From Trifolium pratense (lineage: Eukaryota > Streptophyta > Magnoliopsida > Fabales > Fabaceae), in contig NC_060060.1 of assembly GCF_020283565.1 (NCBI RefSeq), positions 66,697,257-66,761,256 on the forward strand: DNA of 64,000 nt, in the 5' to 3' direction. A program made the translations under genes and the position numbers. The notes beneath the pieces are model-generated. The model had not been told where the DNA came from and ran no database searches. It saw nothing but the letters and a program-made list of their open reading frames with translations. Shown piece after piece: positions 33,340-44,318 of the stretch (the first letter of the stretch is position 1; every line of letters starts with the position of its first letter).

Positions 33340-34140
33340 AATATCATCAAAGAAGATACTTTTGGAGCTCTCTAGGGGAGTCTTCAACATGATTACATCA
33401 AAAGAGTTGTCGATAAAACCATGATTAACTAAGAAAGGCATAACCATTCTTTACGGTATACCCCTCCTCCACTCCGTTGTCACACAACCAAGAGTCCTCC
33501 ATTGTAGATAATCATACCGCCAATTTGTGCTATTAATTGGTTTAATACTTCCTCTTCCCAAACAAAAAGTCTCTACCTCCATTTAAGCTCCCACACTCAC
33601 AAACCGTTCCTCCACTCCCTCATCTTATCAATCAAGTCTTATGTTTGTAGCAACAACGAGAAAAGCCTTTGGTACAAATGACAAAGAGGTGATGGTCTCG
33701 TCCAAGTATCAAGCCAAAACCGCGTATTTCCACCATTCCCCAACTTCTAAGTCATAATGTCACTACACCAATCCCATTCTTCATTTGTTTCCATCCTACC
33801 CAATAAACATAAATCTTTCCACCAAAGTGAAGCAAATTTAATGTCCCTCAAAGTCGACAAGTTGGATAGATTGACAACATCCCCGCCATACTTAGCTTTC
33901 AACACCATCATCCTTAACTAGTCTTTTGAGGTTAGTAGCCGCCAACACCATTTCGTGAGAAGTGCCACATTTACCAAGCAAAGGTTTCGAATCCCAAGAC
34001 TTCCTTTATCCTTTGGCCGGCACACATCCACCCATTTCACCCAAGCCAAGTTCACCTTTTTATCTACTCCTCCCCACAAAAATTGGGATTACCGCTAGCA
34101 CCGAGTTGATTAAGATATTTTTACGTTGGGCTTCAAGGCC
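33340..34140 (-). pseudogene. LINE fragment: RT C-terminal / linker region, decayed
   Basis: On the minus strand from about 34075 a heavily broken reading shows WGG, KVNLAWVKWVDVCRPKDKGSLG and further pieces typical of the region after LINE reverse transcriptase. Many stops and frameshifts are present. It lies downstream, in minus-strand order, of a zf-RVT fragment at 34357-34700, the reverse of the normal domain order, so these are parts of two different LINE copies. Confidence 0.65.
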
Positions 34141-34356
34141 TAGCAATATAACAAACCCTAATCCGTATTTCAAAATTAGGTTGATATATATAGCATGAAA
34201 TTTCATCCTAAACATTTCGTAATTTTATTCATAATAATGTAGTAAAGGTTTTCTAGCTACCAATTTCATCCGTGGGAGTATGGAAATCTATTTATCTAAC
34301 CCATTATATACGGTCCATTGAACCGTTGATCTAGTTCTGACATTAAGTGAGTAACG

Positions 34357-34700
34357 TTAATTGCACATATTTATTAATTCAAGAAATTGGCAGTTGAAAT
34401 TCATAATTGAGCCAAACCAATTCCAAATTCTATGAGCAACACTACCGTCTGGAAACAAGTATTTAGAGGTTTTCACATCAGCTTCACAAAGACTACACAT
34501 AGAGGCTAAATTATAACCTCTAATGGCAAGATTATCACTAGTAGGTAACTTGTCTTGCAAGCATCTCTTAATAAGCATTTATTTTTGAGGGAGGGATAGA
34601 AACATTCCAAATAATCTTGGCCCAAGCTACATGTTGACCAGTAGGACATTGAAAAAAGTAAGCATCCTTGAAAATCTTCACCTTTACCTATTTAAACAAA
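34357..34700 (-). pseudogene. LINE fragment: zf-RVT domain
   Basis: The minus strand encodes IKRCLQDKLPTSDNLAIRG, SMCSLCEADVKTS and VAHRIWNWFGSIMNF, the zinc-binding zf-RVT segment of L1-like ORF2. Upstream residues (IIWNVSIPPS) are readable with a stop and a shift near 34580. It is a remnant without the reverse transcriptase core. Confidence 0.75.
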
Positions 34701-35109
34701 TTTTAGAGTACCCTTCTACATTGTTATCATCAATAAAACTTAAGAGGCGAGGCAAATACCATAAAACTCATTTTGGTTTAACAGGGTTATGTGCTGATCT
34801 GGTGTGTTGATGCAAAAAAATATTTTTAACACATCTTCTATCCATGAAAAGCAAGACATACATCCACCTATTCACTTTAATTCCATCACATATTCCCTTT
34901 GGTTATGCTAAATATATCACCGGATACTTGTTAACATACTAAAAAAGGAGATTGAAGAGTAAAGTAATATTGAAAACATAAATTTCTACAATTTTCATCC
35001 CAAACTTGTAGTTTTGCACTCGACATTTTTGCCAAATTCAAGTTTACTTTAAATATTTTTATTTGTCTCATGTTATGTGAATAAATAAAAAATTAATAAA
35101 ACTAATATA

Positions 35110-35231
35110 CTCCATCCGTCCAATATAAGCAAAAATTGGTCAACAAAAATTGATATAGTTGGTGTAAAATTTGGACCAGAAACATTAATTTTTGTTGACC
35201 TATTTTTGCTTATATTTTGGGACGGGGAGAG
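35110..35231. mobile_element. Stowaway-like MITE, 122 bp
   Basis: CTCCATCCGTCC at the left and GGACGGGGAGAG at the right are imperfect inverted ends, flanked by TA on both sides (35108-35109 and 35232-35233). The arms pair over most of their length. Confidence 0.75.
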
Positions 35232-35261
35232 TACATGGTATTGGCAAGTGGCTCTAACAAC

Positions 35262-35876
35262 TGTTGGGAATTTTGCCTTAGAATTGATGCTGAAAACTCA
35301 GAAACAGGAAAAAAGCAGAAAACTGGTGCTTGCTGTCAACTGAGCCGGGCGCAGGAAGCTTTCAGGAAAAGTAGTTGGCTGCTGCCATATGCGCCGGGCG
35401 CGGGTGCGCGAGTATATATGAGCTGTTTGCGTTTTCTGAGGTACCGGGTGTGTTTTTTAGGGTTTCTAAGGCCAACAAAAGACTAGGGTTAATAGAGAAA
35501 CATCTTGGGAAGACTCTAGGGTTGGAGAAACATTCTATCACCTTGGGAAACACTTATTGATTGAATTTCTTGGTCACGGGAAGAAATTCGGGACTTGGGT
35601 AGAATTAGGGAATTGTCTAATTCTTGTAACTCTTGTGGTGAATTTCATTGTAATCAAGGTTTCTATTAATAGTGGAACGGAGAGTGGCTCTCTCCCCTAG
35701 AGTAGGTCGGTTTTGACTGAACTGAGTAAACAATTTCATCGTGTTCTTTATCGCTTTTCATAGTTTATTGTTGATTTATTGATTATTGCTCATCCATTTT
35801 GATTTGGTTGCTTCAGTTCATTTGTCCCACACATCAAAAGTATTATTGGTGTGGTTTTCGATCCGAATTCACAACA
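35262..35876 (+). repeat. 5' LTR of the Copia-like element
   Basis: 615 bp with a TATA-like AGTATATATGAG (about 35408-35419). Compared with the 3' LTR it lacks about 20 and about 25 bases near GCCGGGCGC words (35345-35400). Its last 120-130 bases are much less similar to the 3' LTR than the rest. Confidence 0.9.
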
Positions 35877-35878
35877 AT

Positions 35879-35895
35879 TGGCGCCCACCGTGGGG
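35879..35895 (+). other. Primer binding site candidate
   Basis: TGGCGCCCACCGTGGGG begins two to three bases after the 5' LTR, the usual PBS position. I do not assign the tRNA. Confidence 0.55.
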
Positions 35896-35919
35896 CAAGG
35901 ATCAAAGGATTAAGGTATC

Positions 35920-36084
35920 ATGGGTTCTAAGTGGGAAATTGAGAAGTTCACCGGGAGTAACGACTTCGGGTTGTGGAAGGTGAAGGTTAGGGCAATTTTA
36001 TTAACTCAACAAAAGTGCGATGAAGCTTATGAGGAAGGCTATGAGAGTGCGGGAGCACTCATAGTCACAAGCTGGGAACCATAG
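35920..36084 (+). pseudogene. Copia gag N-terminal fragment
   Basis: A 54-codon reading begins MGSKWEIEKFTGSNDFGLWK, the typical start of Copia Gag proteins in this type of element, then ends at TAG. Gag normally continues for several hundred residues and packages the RNA. Here it is cut short, and the following sequence contains only scattered Copia-like pieces with stops, so no functional Gag is possible. Confidence 0.75.
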
Positions 36085-36089
36085 ATGAT

Positions 36090-36200
36090 TGTTCGGCCTG
36101 GAGAGGCGGTGGAATAATACTCAACATCAGCCTGGAGAGACGGTGATAAGAATACTCAGGCTCGGCCTGGAGAGGTGGTGGAATAATACTCAGGTTACTA
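36090..36200 (+). repeat. Three tandem units of about 34 bases
   Basis: GGCCTGGAGAGGCGGTGGA and following bases ending AATACTCA occur three times with changes, within the deleted interior. Confidence 0.75.
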
Positions 36201-37100
36201 CTGAAACAACAACTTTATTATGAGATGTGAAGATGCTAGTGGAAGTTGGGAATCAGTGGAGTTTAAGTCGTTGACTTTGGATGCTCCTGTCACATGTGTT
36301 TGAAGAATGAATATTTTGAAGTCCTAGAGCTAGTTGAAGGTGGATTTGTTCACTTTGAAGACGGGAAAGCTTGTAAGGTTCAAGGTATGGTGAGATTAAT
36401 TTACATGATGTGTGGTATATTCCTAACCTTAATGTGGTCATGCATTTTGTTACTAGTGGAAATTCTCATGATATGATAAAGTTGTGAAACTTCGGGTGAA
36501 GCTTGTGGGTGACATGAGTTGAAGTGTGTTTCAAAGTAGTGGAAAAGTCTTGCGTTACAAGGTGAGAGTCATAATGGAAATACCGGTTTGAATCTTTGGA
36601 GGAGGAATCTCGGTTTGAGGTGGAGTTTGTTACTAGTGAGACTAGAGGAAGACAAACAATCAACAATAGCTCCTAACTATCTAGGAGATAGGGAGGAGAG
36701 TGATATTGTTGGACCAAAGAAGTGTATAGCTATGGAGACCTTGTGGGCGGCTTGTGGAACTTACCTAAAATTCCAAGGTTAAGTTGAGAGGCAAGCAAAT
36801 TCTTCGAGAGTACGTGAGACATTTCGGGGTTCAAAGAGGGTATGGTGGAGCTTGTTGGACTATCTAAAATCCGATGATAGTTGGGAGCAAGTGTTTCTTC
36901 AGGAGGACGAACTTAGCTACTCCGGGGGCTGAAGATGGTACGGTGTAACTTGTGGATTGTCCTAAAAATCCAAGGGCAATGGGAGGCAAGCTTTTTCAGG
37001 AGTACGGAGAGGTAGACTCCGGGGGCCGAAGAGGGTGTGGTGTTAATCATGTGGGAGCAGCATGATGGTTGATGAAAAGTTGGCACCATCATCAATTAAA

Positions 37101-37115
37101 AGACAAGGTGGAGAT
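37101..37115 (+). other. Polypurine tract of the Copia-like element
   Basis: AGACAAGGTGGAGA directly precedes the 3' LTR. Confidence 0.7.
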
Positions 37116-37762
37116 TGTTGGGAATTTTGCCTTAGAATTGATGCTGAAAACTTAGAAACAGGAAAAAAGCAGAAAACTGGTGCTTGTTGTCAACTGAGCC
37201 GGGCGCTGGATTGCTGAGCCGGGCGCAGGAAGCTTTCAGGAAAAGCAGTTGGCTGCTGCCATATGCGCCGAGCGTAGACCATGCTGAGCCGGGCGCGGGT
37301 GCGCGAGTATATATGAGCTGTTTGCGTTTTCTGAGGTACCGGGTGTGTTTTTTAGGGTTTCTAAGGCCAACAAAAGACTAGGGTTAATAGAGAAACATCT
37401 TGGGAAGACTCTAGGGTTGGAGAAACATTCTATCACCTTGGGAAACACTTATTGATTGAATTTCTTGGTCACGGGAAGAAATTCGGGACTTGGGTAGAAT
37501 TAGGGAATTGTCTAATTCTTGTAACTCTTGTGGTGAATTTCATTGTAATCAAGGTTTCTATTAATAGTGGAACGGAGAGTGGCTCTCTCCCCCAGAGTAG
37601 GTCGGTTTTGACTGAACTGGGTAAACAATATCTCGTGTTCTTTACGTTTTCGCGGTTTATCTTTTGTTATTATTATTATTGTCATTCTCGCTTGTTGATT
37701 GCTTTAATCCATTTGCTCCACACACATCAAGGTATTGGTGTGATTTAATCGAATTCACAACA
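37116..37762 (+). repeat. 3' LTR of the Copia-like element
   Basis: 647 bp. It keeps three extra GAGCCGGGCGC-type words that are missing from the 5' LTR. The TATA-like site is at about 37305-37316. Confidence 0.9.
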
Positions 37763-38137
37763 ACAACACTAGTTCAAACGGAGTCACACACAGTGAGTAC
37801 TTTTATAATGTCGTTAACATGAAATTTCATCCTAAAGATGTTTTAATTGTCATTCATAATGTAAAAAAATATTATCATTGCCAATTTCATCCATGAGAAT
37901 AAAGAAAATTTGGTACAAATATTTTTTCTTCATATAGGCCACTGATTTAGATATAGAGAACAACTTGAAGAGGAAAACAAAATCAAAAATTGGAAATATA
38001 GATTCACTACGATAATAAGAGAGGTTTAACATTCAAACAAAAAGTCAAATCTTAGAATAAACTCTATTTGCCTTTATTTGCATATTTGTACTTTATCCAA
38101 TTCAGCAAACCAGACATGCAATCTTCTGAAGAAACAA

Positions 38138-38353
38138 TTACTGTATTACTCTATTTTTGCTATCTTTAAGCAATTCATAAACATAGCCATATTCTGCATT
38201 TGTTAAGTCATAATAACGATCGGGATAAGTATTCCTTAGATTTTCCAAGACTCTAATACATTTCGGAACAGAGTATTGTCCATTAAGATCAGATGCGACA
38301 ACAATGTCATCTTTTTCAACTATTTCTTGTTGCATTATTCGCTCCATTTTCAC
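38138..38353 (-). pseudogene. Second Myb/SANT-like C-terminal fragment
   Basis: Paralogue of 30572-30841 within the segmental duplication. A 71-codon minus-strand reading has GQYSVPKCIRVLENL and EYGYVYELLKDSKNR, then frameshifts before the WIKYKYA block, which is still readable downstream in another frame. The start used here follows an acceptor-like TGACATTAG. The family guess carries the same doubt as for copy 1, and no catalytic or DNA-binding motif is visible. Confidence 0.35.
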
Positions 38354-39106
38354 CTAATGTCAAAAACACCAAAAAAGAGGAAAAAAATGTCAGTCCAATA
38401 ATAATGTTACAAAAGAGGAAAAAAAATCAACTAGCCAATAAAATCACCAAAAGTTTGCATAGTAGAAAATGTGAATCATACGGACAGACGCAGAATGACC
38501 ACTAGTAAAAATAAAAATGAAGCTTAACTTAAAACAAGAACAAAAAAGACTTAAGCTAAATATTCCTAAAAACTTGATTAATTTTTTTTTAAAATGACAA
38601 AAATTGATTGGAACTTCTAAAATCAAGCAAATGAACATTTGAAAAAATTAAAGAGAGATGGGCATTACAATATGAGACATTGAGGCTTTTGTGTTAAAAT
38701 CGCTTAAACTCTTTCTTACTGTTTGGGATAAATCTATAGTAGTACTACTTATTTATAGTTAATAATTATATTTACAGTATTAAAAATAATGTCGTTTGAT
38801 TTACCGATTGGTTTTCCAATTTTTTATGGGGAAAACGTTATTTAGTTTTTGGAATTTGTAAGTAATTAAAATTGCCATTAACCTAATACTAGTAATTAAT
38901 TCAGTCCGCCGTTTCCAATGCTTAACTTTCCCTCTTTTATAATTTTCTAATTATTGCCTGTACTTACGGTAATACAGTAGTTTTCCTATTTTTCGTATGG
39001 CTCATGTTCAGGTATTCAAATAAAGAAATGTGTACTACATGTTAGTAGTGCAATAAATAAATAGAAATGTAAATCTTGACAAAAAAAAAATTAATCTATA
39101 TATATA

Positions 39107-39404
39107 CTCCCTCCGTCCCAAATTATAAGAGAAAATAAAAAAATCACACTTATTAAGAAAAAGTAAAACATGAGAATTTGAAATATGTTTTTGTGGGTTT
39201 TTCTTGGAATAAGTTGCATAGGAAGATGTAAAAACAATTTTTATTGGTTGTTGTTTATTGAGAAAAGGGTAGAGAGAAAATTAAATGCAATTTGCATTTA
39301 ATTTCATGAGAATAAGGGAAAAACATTCTTGAAAATGATTTTCTCCCCTATAATTTGGGACAAAAAAATGGGTTTTTTTCCCTTATAATTTGGGACGGAG
39401 GGAG
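39107..39404. mobile_element. Stowaway-like MITE, 298 bp
   Basis: Inverted ends CTCCCTCCGTCCCAAATTAT with TA on both flanks (39105-39106 and 39405-39406). It sits just inside the 5' end of the plus-strand Helitron. Confidence 0.85.
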
Positions 39405-39569
39405 TAATTCCTAGATAGTTCTCCTACTATCTATCTTAACCCTAATCCACATCACTCACTTACATCCAATTAAGTCACACAATAATGTCACATCACTTCC
39501 TTATATTATATCATTCTCATCTCTATTTTTTTTTATATTATATCAATCTCATAATAAATAATAAAGAAT

Positions 39570-39697
39570 TATGCTTCTCCAATTATCCAAAAATTGATGT
39601 CACAAGATGTTACAGTTTTCTACATTATTATTGAATTATACCTCTCCAATTATCCAAAAATTGATGTCACAAGATGTTACATTTTTCTACATTATTA
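39570..39697. repeat. Tandem pair of about 65 bases
   Basis: Two consecutive units share CTCCAATTATCCAAAAATTG and ATGTCACAAGATGTTACA, with three or four differences. Confidence 0.85.
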
Positions 39698-40092
39698 TAA
39701 CATTACTTAGTGACAATGAATATGAGCATAGTTGGATTCTCTTTCAACATTTATCTCATTTAAATGTCAACCGTTTTCGTAAAAACAACAAAGAGTTTAT
39801 AATTTAGTCACACAAAAAAATACGAAGAGTGTATACATTATTGACTTATAATTACATTACAATTGTAGAGAAGAGTGAAGGTTATGCAAAAAGTTAGGTT
39901 ATGAGATTGAAATATATAACCATTATCATTATCATATTTCATTCAATTTTGATGGTCCCTACTCATTCTCTATACATATAGGTATATATAATTAGTATAA
40001 CAGTTGCTTCTTTATCCATGCATACATTTCTATTGAGTTTAGTTTTTAGTTAAAAAAAATCACTCTTTCAAACCATAGCTCTTATCTACCCT

Positions 40093-42259
40093 TGTAACAC
40101 CCTAACACATACTACCCTTAAAAACGTAATTTTAAAAACTTTTTAACAAGTGTAAAGGCAGAGTGCCACGCGGTAATTAAAACACAAGCATACACACAGA
40201 GCGTCATGAAGTTTAACATGAAAAGCAACATCGGATTCAATCTAACCAAGCATGCATATATATACATAAGTCATATTCATCCCTAAGGATGTCACTTATA
40301 CAAGAACTAGCATATCAAAAAGGTAACACCGATATACGATGTAAGCCAAGCGTAAACCCCGACTCGATGTTACATTACCAGAGCATTTACTATTTACAAA
40401 CTCTAGCCAAAAGCTAGCACTACAAGGAGAAATCTATGCTAAGTCTCCTCACCAAAAGATACTTCAACACCAAGCTAAAACAGCAGTCTAATCGTCGGCA
40501 CAGTCCTCAGCCTGAATATCTGAACCCCCAAAGGTCCAGCAAATAACACAAAGCAGAGAGTTAGAAAACATAATCGCATAACATACGAGCATAAGAAAGG
40601 TCTTACACTTTCGAACTATCATACATATTCTAACTCACGCCAAAACATCGCACTAAACAATTATCAATTAATAAAGTTTAACACAATTCAACCAGATAAT
40701 GTCACATACCATTTATCAAATATATGCGCATTTACCCTAATGTATCTAATGCCAATCAATTCACTGTCATGCCATCCCTAGACATGACTAAATGCATGTG
40801 GTACCAAGGTGTCTCACCAACGGTGGACCATGAACAGATTTATATCTTGCTGGATATGTCGGAACTTACCGAACCATCTTATCTCCCTTGGATAAGCCAA
40901 CACAGTTTTATATCCTGTTGGATAGCAACTCTGGACTCATGGATTCATCTAATCCGATCCTCGGCTTCATTATGGACACATAATCCATTTTCGTTATTGG
41001 AACCCAAGTTTCCAATGTTCACATACAATCATGAATGCATGTATGTATACACATATCAACCATATGATATTCTCTAGCTCGAAGCTACTCTTTTATGAAT
41101 GCGGGAACACAATCCTAACACATTCACTTAACATTGCAAATTAATGCCAAAACATCACATTACTCACTCTAAACTGCAATTTATTGCATACACGTTTATC
41201 AATCATATAACGATTAACAATAAACATTAACAGCATCAACATGTATCAACAATCATGTAAGGATACCCTTAAACCACGTTACAAGTGCCTAATTACACTT
41301 ACAACCATTAACAAAAGTTGCAGGTTCAGTACTGTTCGCTAAGCGAAGCAGTAGCGAACAGGTAGCGAACTATTCGCTAAGCGAAGCTCAGTTCGCTGCA
41401 GCGAACTACATCAGAGGATTACAGGTGCATGGCGAACAGATAGCGAGCTGTAGCGAGCAGGTTCGCGTCCTGGTCGCTTAGCGAACTACACCAGAAAAAT
41501 ATCTGTTCTTGAGTTTTCTTAAGGCGGTTTAACATTGAATCAGCTCAAAAATTCATTCAAACATGTTATAAATTCTTATAAACAGCAATTCCTAACATAT
41601 ATGGTATCAAGGAACATTAATCATCCCTTCCAAACATCCAAATACATCAAACAATCAAAATCATGCCAATTTCTTGGGTTTTAAGCAACTTTCATAAACT
41701 TTTCAAACATGATTCAAACACATACATATTTTTCATGGAATCAAGCTAGTGATTAACACATACAAAGTGATGATGAAGAACATCACACTCACATACAAAA
41801 CCTTAATCAAAAGCCTAAAAAGAAATTGAGTGGGAGAGTTCGGGAATGGAGACATAGACAATCTCCCCTCTCCTTGCCACTCAAGAATCATGAATTCTAA
41901 TCTCTTACCTTAGCAAAGATAATGATCCAAGCCTTTCCTCTTCTCTCTTGCTCGTGATCTCCTAGCCAAAACCCTAGCTTAGCTTGTTCTTGCTCTTGCT
42001 CACTCAAAGAAATTAAGTTATGATACTATTCATGGGTTTGACTTGCTACTTATACTACTTTCTAAAGTCATGAACCAAGCCCAATTGGCTTAGGCCCAAA
42101 TGGCCTCTCACGCCCATTAAGCCCAAAACAAAGGTTCTCGCGTCTAATAACTTATGCTCGGCTAAATAATTATTCGTCGCTCACTAAAATAATAAAAGCC
42201 AATTAATAAATAAAATAACATTTAATAAAATATACGAATACGAAAAATGGGTCGTTACA
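40093..42259 (-). mobile_element. Solo LTR of the Tekay/Del-like family
   Basis: The minus strand matches the LTRs at 15835 and 22565 over its length, with the same TGTAACG...GTTACA ends. The 5-bp duplication ACCCT is perfect (40088-40092 and 42260-42264). There is no internal region, so it formed by LTR-LTR recombination. It is older than the full element and differs most in the TTCGC-rich array (41335-41490). Its antisense ORF (40724-41077 on the + strand) is still open. Confidence 0.92.
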
Positions 42260-42267
42260 ACCCTCAT

Positions 42268-42360
42268 GTGTCTACTATAGTAGCTGGAAAAGCAAATCTA
42301 AAGTTGAAAGTTCGAATAGTTCATGTGTGGGATGTAACAGACAAATACAAACCAAACTGA
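42268..42360 (+). pseudogene. RPA70-like fragment in the plus-strand Helitron
   Basis: A 30-codon stretch contains AGKANLKLKVRIVHVWDV, the start of the N-terminal OB fold of RPA70-type proteins carried by plant Helitrons, then TGA at 42358-42360. Related residues continue in another frame for about 40 bases. RPA-like proteins bind single-stranded DNA during rolling-circle transposition. The solo LTR lies directly upstream, in what was the start of this coding region. Confidence 0.6.
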
Positions 42361-42732
42361 GGTTACGTCTATGAATATGTTGTTTGTTGATGAAAAGGTG
42401 ACGTGGTGATGTGCAATCTTGATATACTTCTCACATTTTTCAACAATATAATATAAAATACCACATAACACCTGTGCATCGCACGGGTGTGGGACTAGTT
42501 AGTAACTTGATATCTAAAAACTTAAACTGTTATAAACGCAAAATTTAGAAAACCATCATTTGACCTAAAACAATTGTGTGTTTAGTTTCGAACTAGACAC
42601 TTACTCATGCGATGCACGGGTCTTATGCGCTATTTTATACTATAATGTCAAAAAATTATTTGTATAAGTATGTAAATTTAAAATTATATGTTTACACATT
42701 TAAAATATATGTTTACACATTTAAAAAACTTA

Positions 42733-42863
42733 TTTATACATCACATTTGAAGTTACTTTGGTATCTTCTTCATTAACATTGATTAGCAATATCTTTAACT
42801 CATTCTTCAAAATAACTATGGAAATGACAACATATAATTGACCATGGAAAACAATTGATGTTG
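42733..42863 (-). pseudogene. Helitron helicase C-terminal relic
   Basis: On the minus strand the reading FHGQLYVVISIVILKNELKI followed by TSNVMYK matches the C-terminal end of Helitron helicases (compare GQLYVALSRV and RNVVYKEVF in the copy at 9948-11045). Only this end survives, about 130 bases from the Helitron 3' terminus, the expected position. No start and no ATPase motifs remain. It shows that this short element is an internal deletion of an autonomous Helitron. Confidence 0.7.
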
Positions 42864-43202
42864 AAACATAAGTTTTTATTTATATTATAAATCTCATTGG
42901 AGGATTCTGAGTTGGATAAACTACTTCATTATCTCTTACAAAAAAACTACTGTATTGTCGAATTTGACATTTATATTAATTTGAAACTTAATGGAACAAA
43001 GATAAACCAACTTAACTCATACTCAAATATCGAATATGATAAAAATCATACAGAGCATAACAATCATTAGTAAATTTTATTTTATCTATTTTTTTTTACT
43101 AACATTAGAAAGTTGTCCTGACAATCGACCAACTCCTTATATTTACAAAGATTGGACAAAATATTATTAGCAAAAACATTAACTTTATTGAAAAAAAAAA
43201 CA

Positions 43203-43579
43203 ATAAAATACACAAAAAAATAAAATGAACAAAAAAATTTAAAATGAATAATAACTCAAAATAATAATAACAATTAGTACCCCACATTAAATGGATGTAA
43301 GTGGATGATGTGACTAAATGAAAGATTTTCATTGGTTTGTGGATTAGGGTTTAGATAGACAATTCCACAACTATTTAGGATTTATATATACACAAAATAA
43401 TAAAATGAACAAAAAAATTTAAAATGAATAATAACTCAAAATAATAATAATAATTATTATTTTATATAAAAAAAATAATTACAATTAGTACCCCACATTA
43501 AATGGATGTAAGTGGATGATGTGGCTAAATGAAAGATTTTCATTGGTTCGTGGATTAGGGTTTAGATAGACAATTCCAC

Positions 43580-43584
<5 letters not shown>
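43203..43584 (-). repeat. Direct duplication of the Helitron 5' subterminal region
   Basis: About 175-195 bases at 43206-43375 and 43389-43584 are nearly identical (shared TACCCCACATTAAATGGATG and GGGTTTAGATAGACAATTCC). The second has an extra ATTATTATTTTATAT-type insert. Confidence 0.85.

Positions 43585-43667
<83 letters not shown>
43585..43667. repeat. (TA)n microsatellite
   Basis: About 80 bases of uninterrupted TA. Confidence 0.95.
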
Positions 43668-43669
<2 letters not shown>

Positions 43670-43799
43670 TACAATAACTTAATAGAATTTCTTTCTATTT
43701 TAAATTCTATTTTTTATGGAAATTCAACTATTCCTTGGTTTTTTTTTTTTTACAAACATAAACTTCTTACAAATATCAAGAATATATATATATATATAT

Positions 43800-43840
<41 letters not shown>
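43800..43840. repeat. (TAGA)n microsatellite at the Helitron 5' end
   Basis: Ten TAGA units form the extreme 5' end of the minus-strand Helitron. Confidence 0.9.
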
Positions 43841-43842
<2 letters not shown>

Positions 43843-43967
43843 CTTAATTTTCCCGTTATTCGGTCATTTTAAAATTATTATTATTATTATTTTATTATTA
43901 TTTGGTCAAATATTCTAGTGGTTGTAATTTCACTCTTAGTGATGAATAAGTAAAGTGATGGTGGGTT

Positions 43968-44065
43968 GGGTACATCAACTGGTTAAGTTAGTTGAGCTAA
44001 GACTTAAAGGAGTTGGAAATCCATTTTTCAAGTCTTGGCAAAGAGAAAAACTAATATGATATTCC
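43968..44065 (+). repeat. SINE-like or tRNA-like fragment
   Basis: GGTTAAGTTAGTTGAGC and following bases resemble an A-box region of a plant tRNA-derived SINE. No B box is clear. It starts where similarity to copy 1 of the segmental duplication ends. Confidence 0.25.
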
Positions 44066-44318
44066 TACAAACTATACTTAAAATTCTTTTTCGGTTCGAT
44101 CAACATAAATGGTTTTGCAGGACAGGCGTGTAGGTACTGCTCTGGATACACATACAGTGGCAGCATTGAAAAGAATATGGAAGAACAATGTTCCATCAAA
44201 AGTTAGCGATTTCGGTTGGCGGTTGTTACTTGAAAAATTACCAACCAGGGAGGTTTTTATTTTGCAAAGGTATTATCATGAATAATCATGAGAGAAGTTG
44301 CGTATTTTGCTTCAAAGA

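Larger units (their letters stand above)
35262..37762 (+). mobile_element. Non-autonomous Copia-like LTR element, internally deleted
   Basis: LTRs at 35262-35876 and 37116-37762 start TGTTGGGAATT and end TTCACAACA. The 5-bp target duplication ACAAC is perfect (35257-35261 and 37763-37767). The 1.24-kb interior has a PBS, a short Copia-type gag start and debris but no protease, integrase or reverse transcriptase. It must depend on another element for movement. The LTRs are unevenly diverged. Confidence 0.85.
39095..42498 (+). mobile_element. Plus-strand Helitron with nested Stowaway and solo LTR
   Basis: The 3' end is clear: CACCTGTGC/GCACGGGTG hairpin (about 42470-42489) followed by CTAG (42495-42498) and host T. 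The proposed 5' end is TCTATATATATA after host A (39094/39095), supported by the loss of alignment to copy 1 of the segmental duplication at that point. Without nested insertions it would be about 0.9 kb. An internal block (TCCTAGATAGTT...ACCCTAATCCAC) also occurs in the minus-strand Helitron at 42593-43840, so they are one family. Confidence 0.6.
42593..43840 (-). mobile_element. Minus-strand Helitron with defined ends
   Basis: On the minus strand it starts TCTATCTATC after host A (43841) and ends with an imperfect CCCGTGC/GCATGAG-type hairpin, CTAG (42593-42596) and host T. The uninterrupted sequence at 31752-31762 (GTTTCAAATGCTTAATTTT) supplies the empty site, with insertion between A and T. 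It contains a helicase relic near its 3' end and a tandem copy of its 5' subterminal region. 1,248 bp. Confidence 0.8.
34985..43980. repeat. Segmental duplication, copy 2, split by five insertions
   Basis: Pieces 34985-35109, 35232-35261, 37768-39094, 42499-42592 and 43841-43980 line up in order with 30130-31990. The interruptions are a Stowaway MITE, a Copia-like LTR element, a plus-strand Helitron (with another Stowaway and a solo LTR inside) and a minus-strand Helitron. Confidence 0.75.

Noticed and set aside
33962..34198. 78-codon plus-strand ORF
   Set aside because: Antisense of the decayed LINE fragment whose minus-strand reading shows recognisable motifs.
39570..39697. CRISPR-like repeat
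   Set aside because: Only two contiguous units of about 65 bases with no spacers. It is an ordinary tandem duplication in plant DNA.
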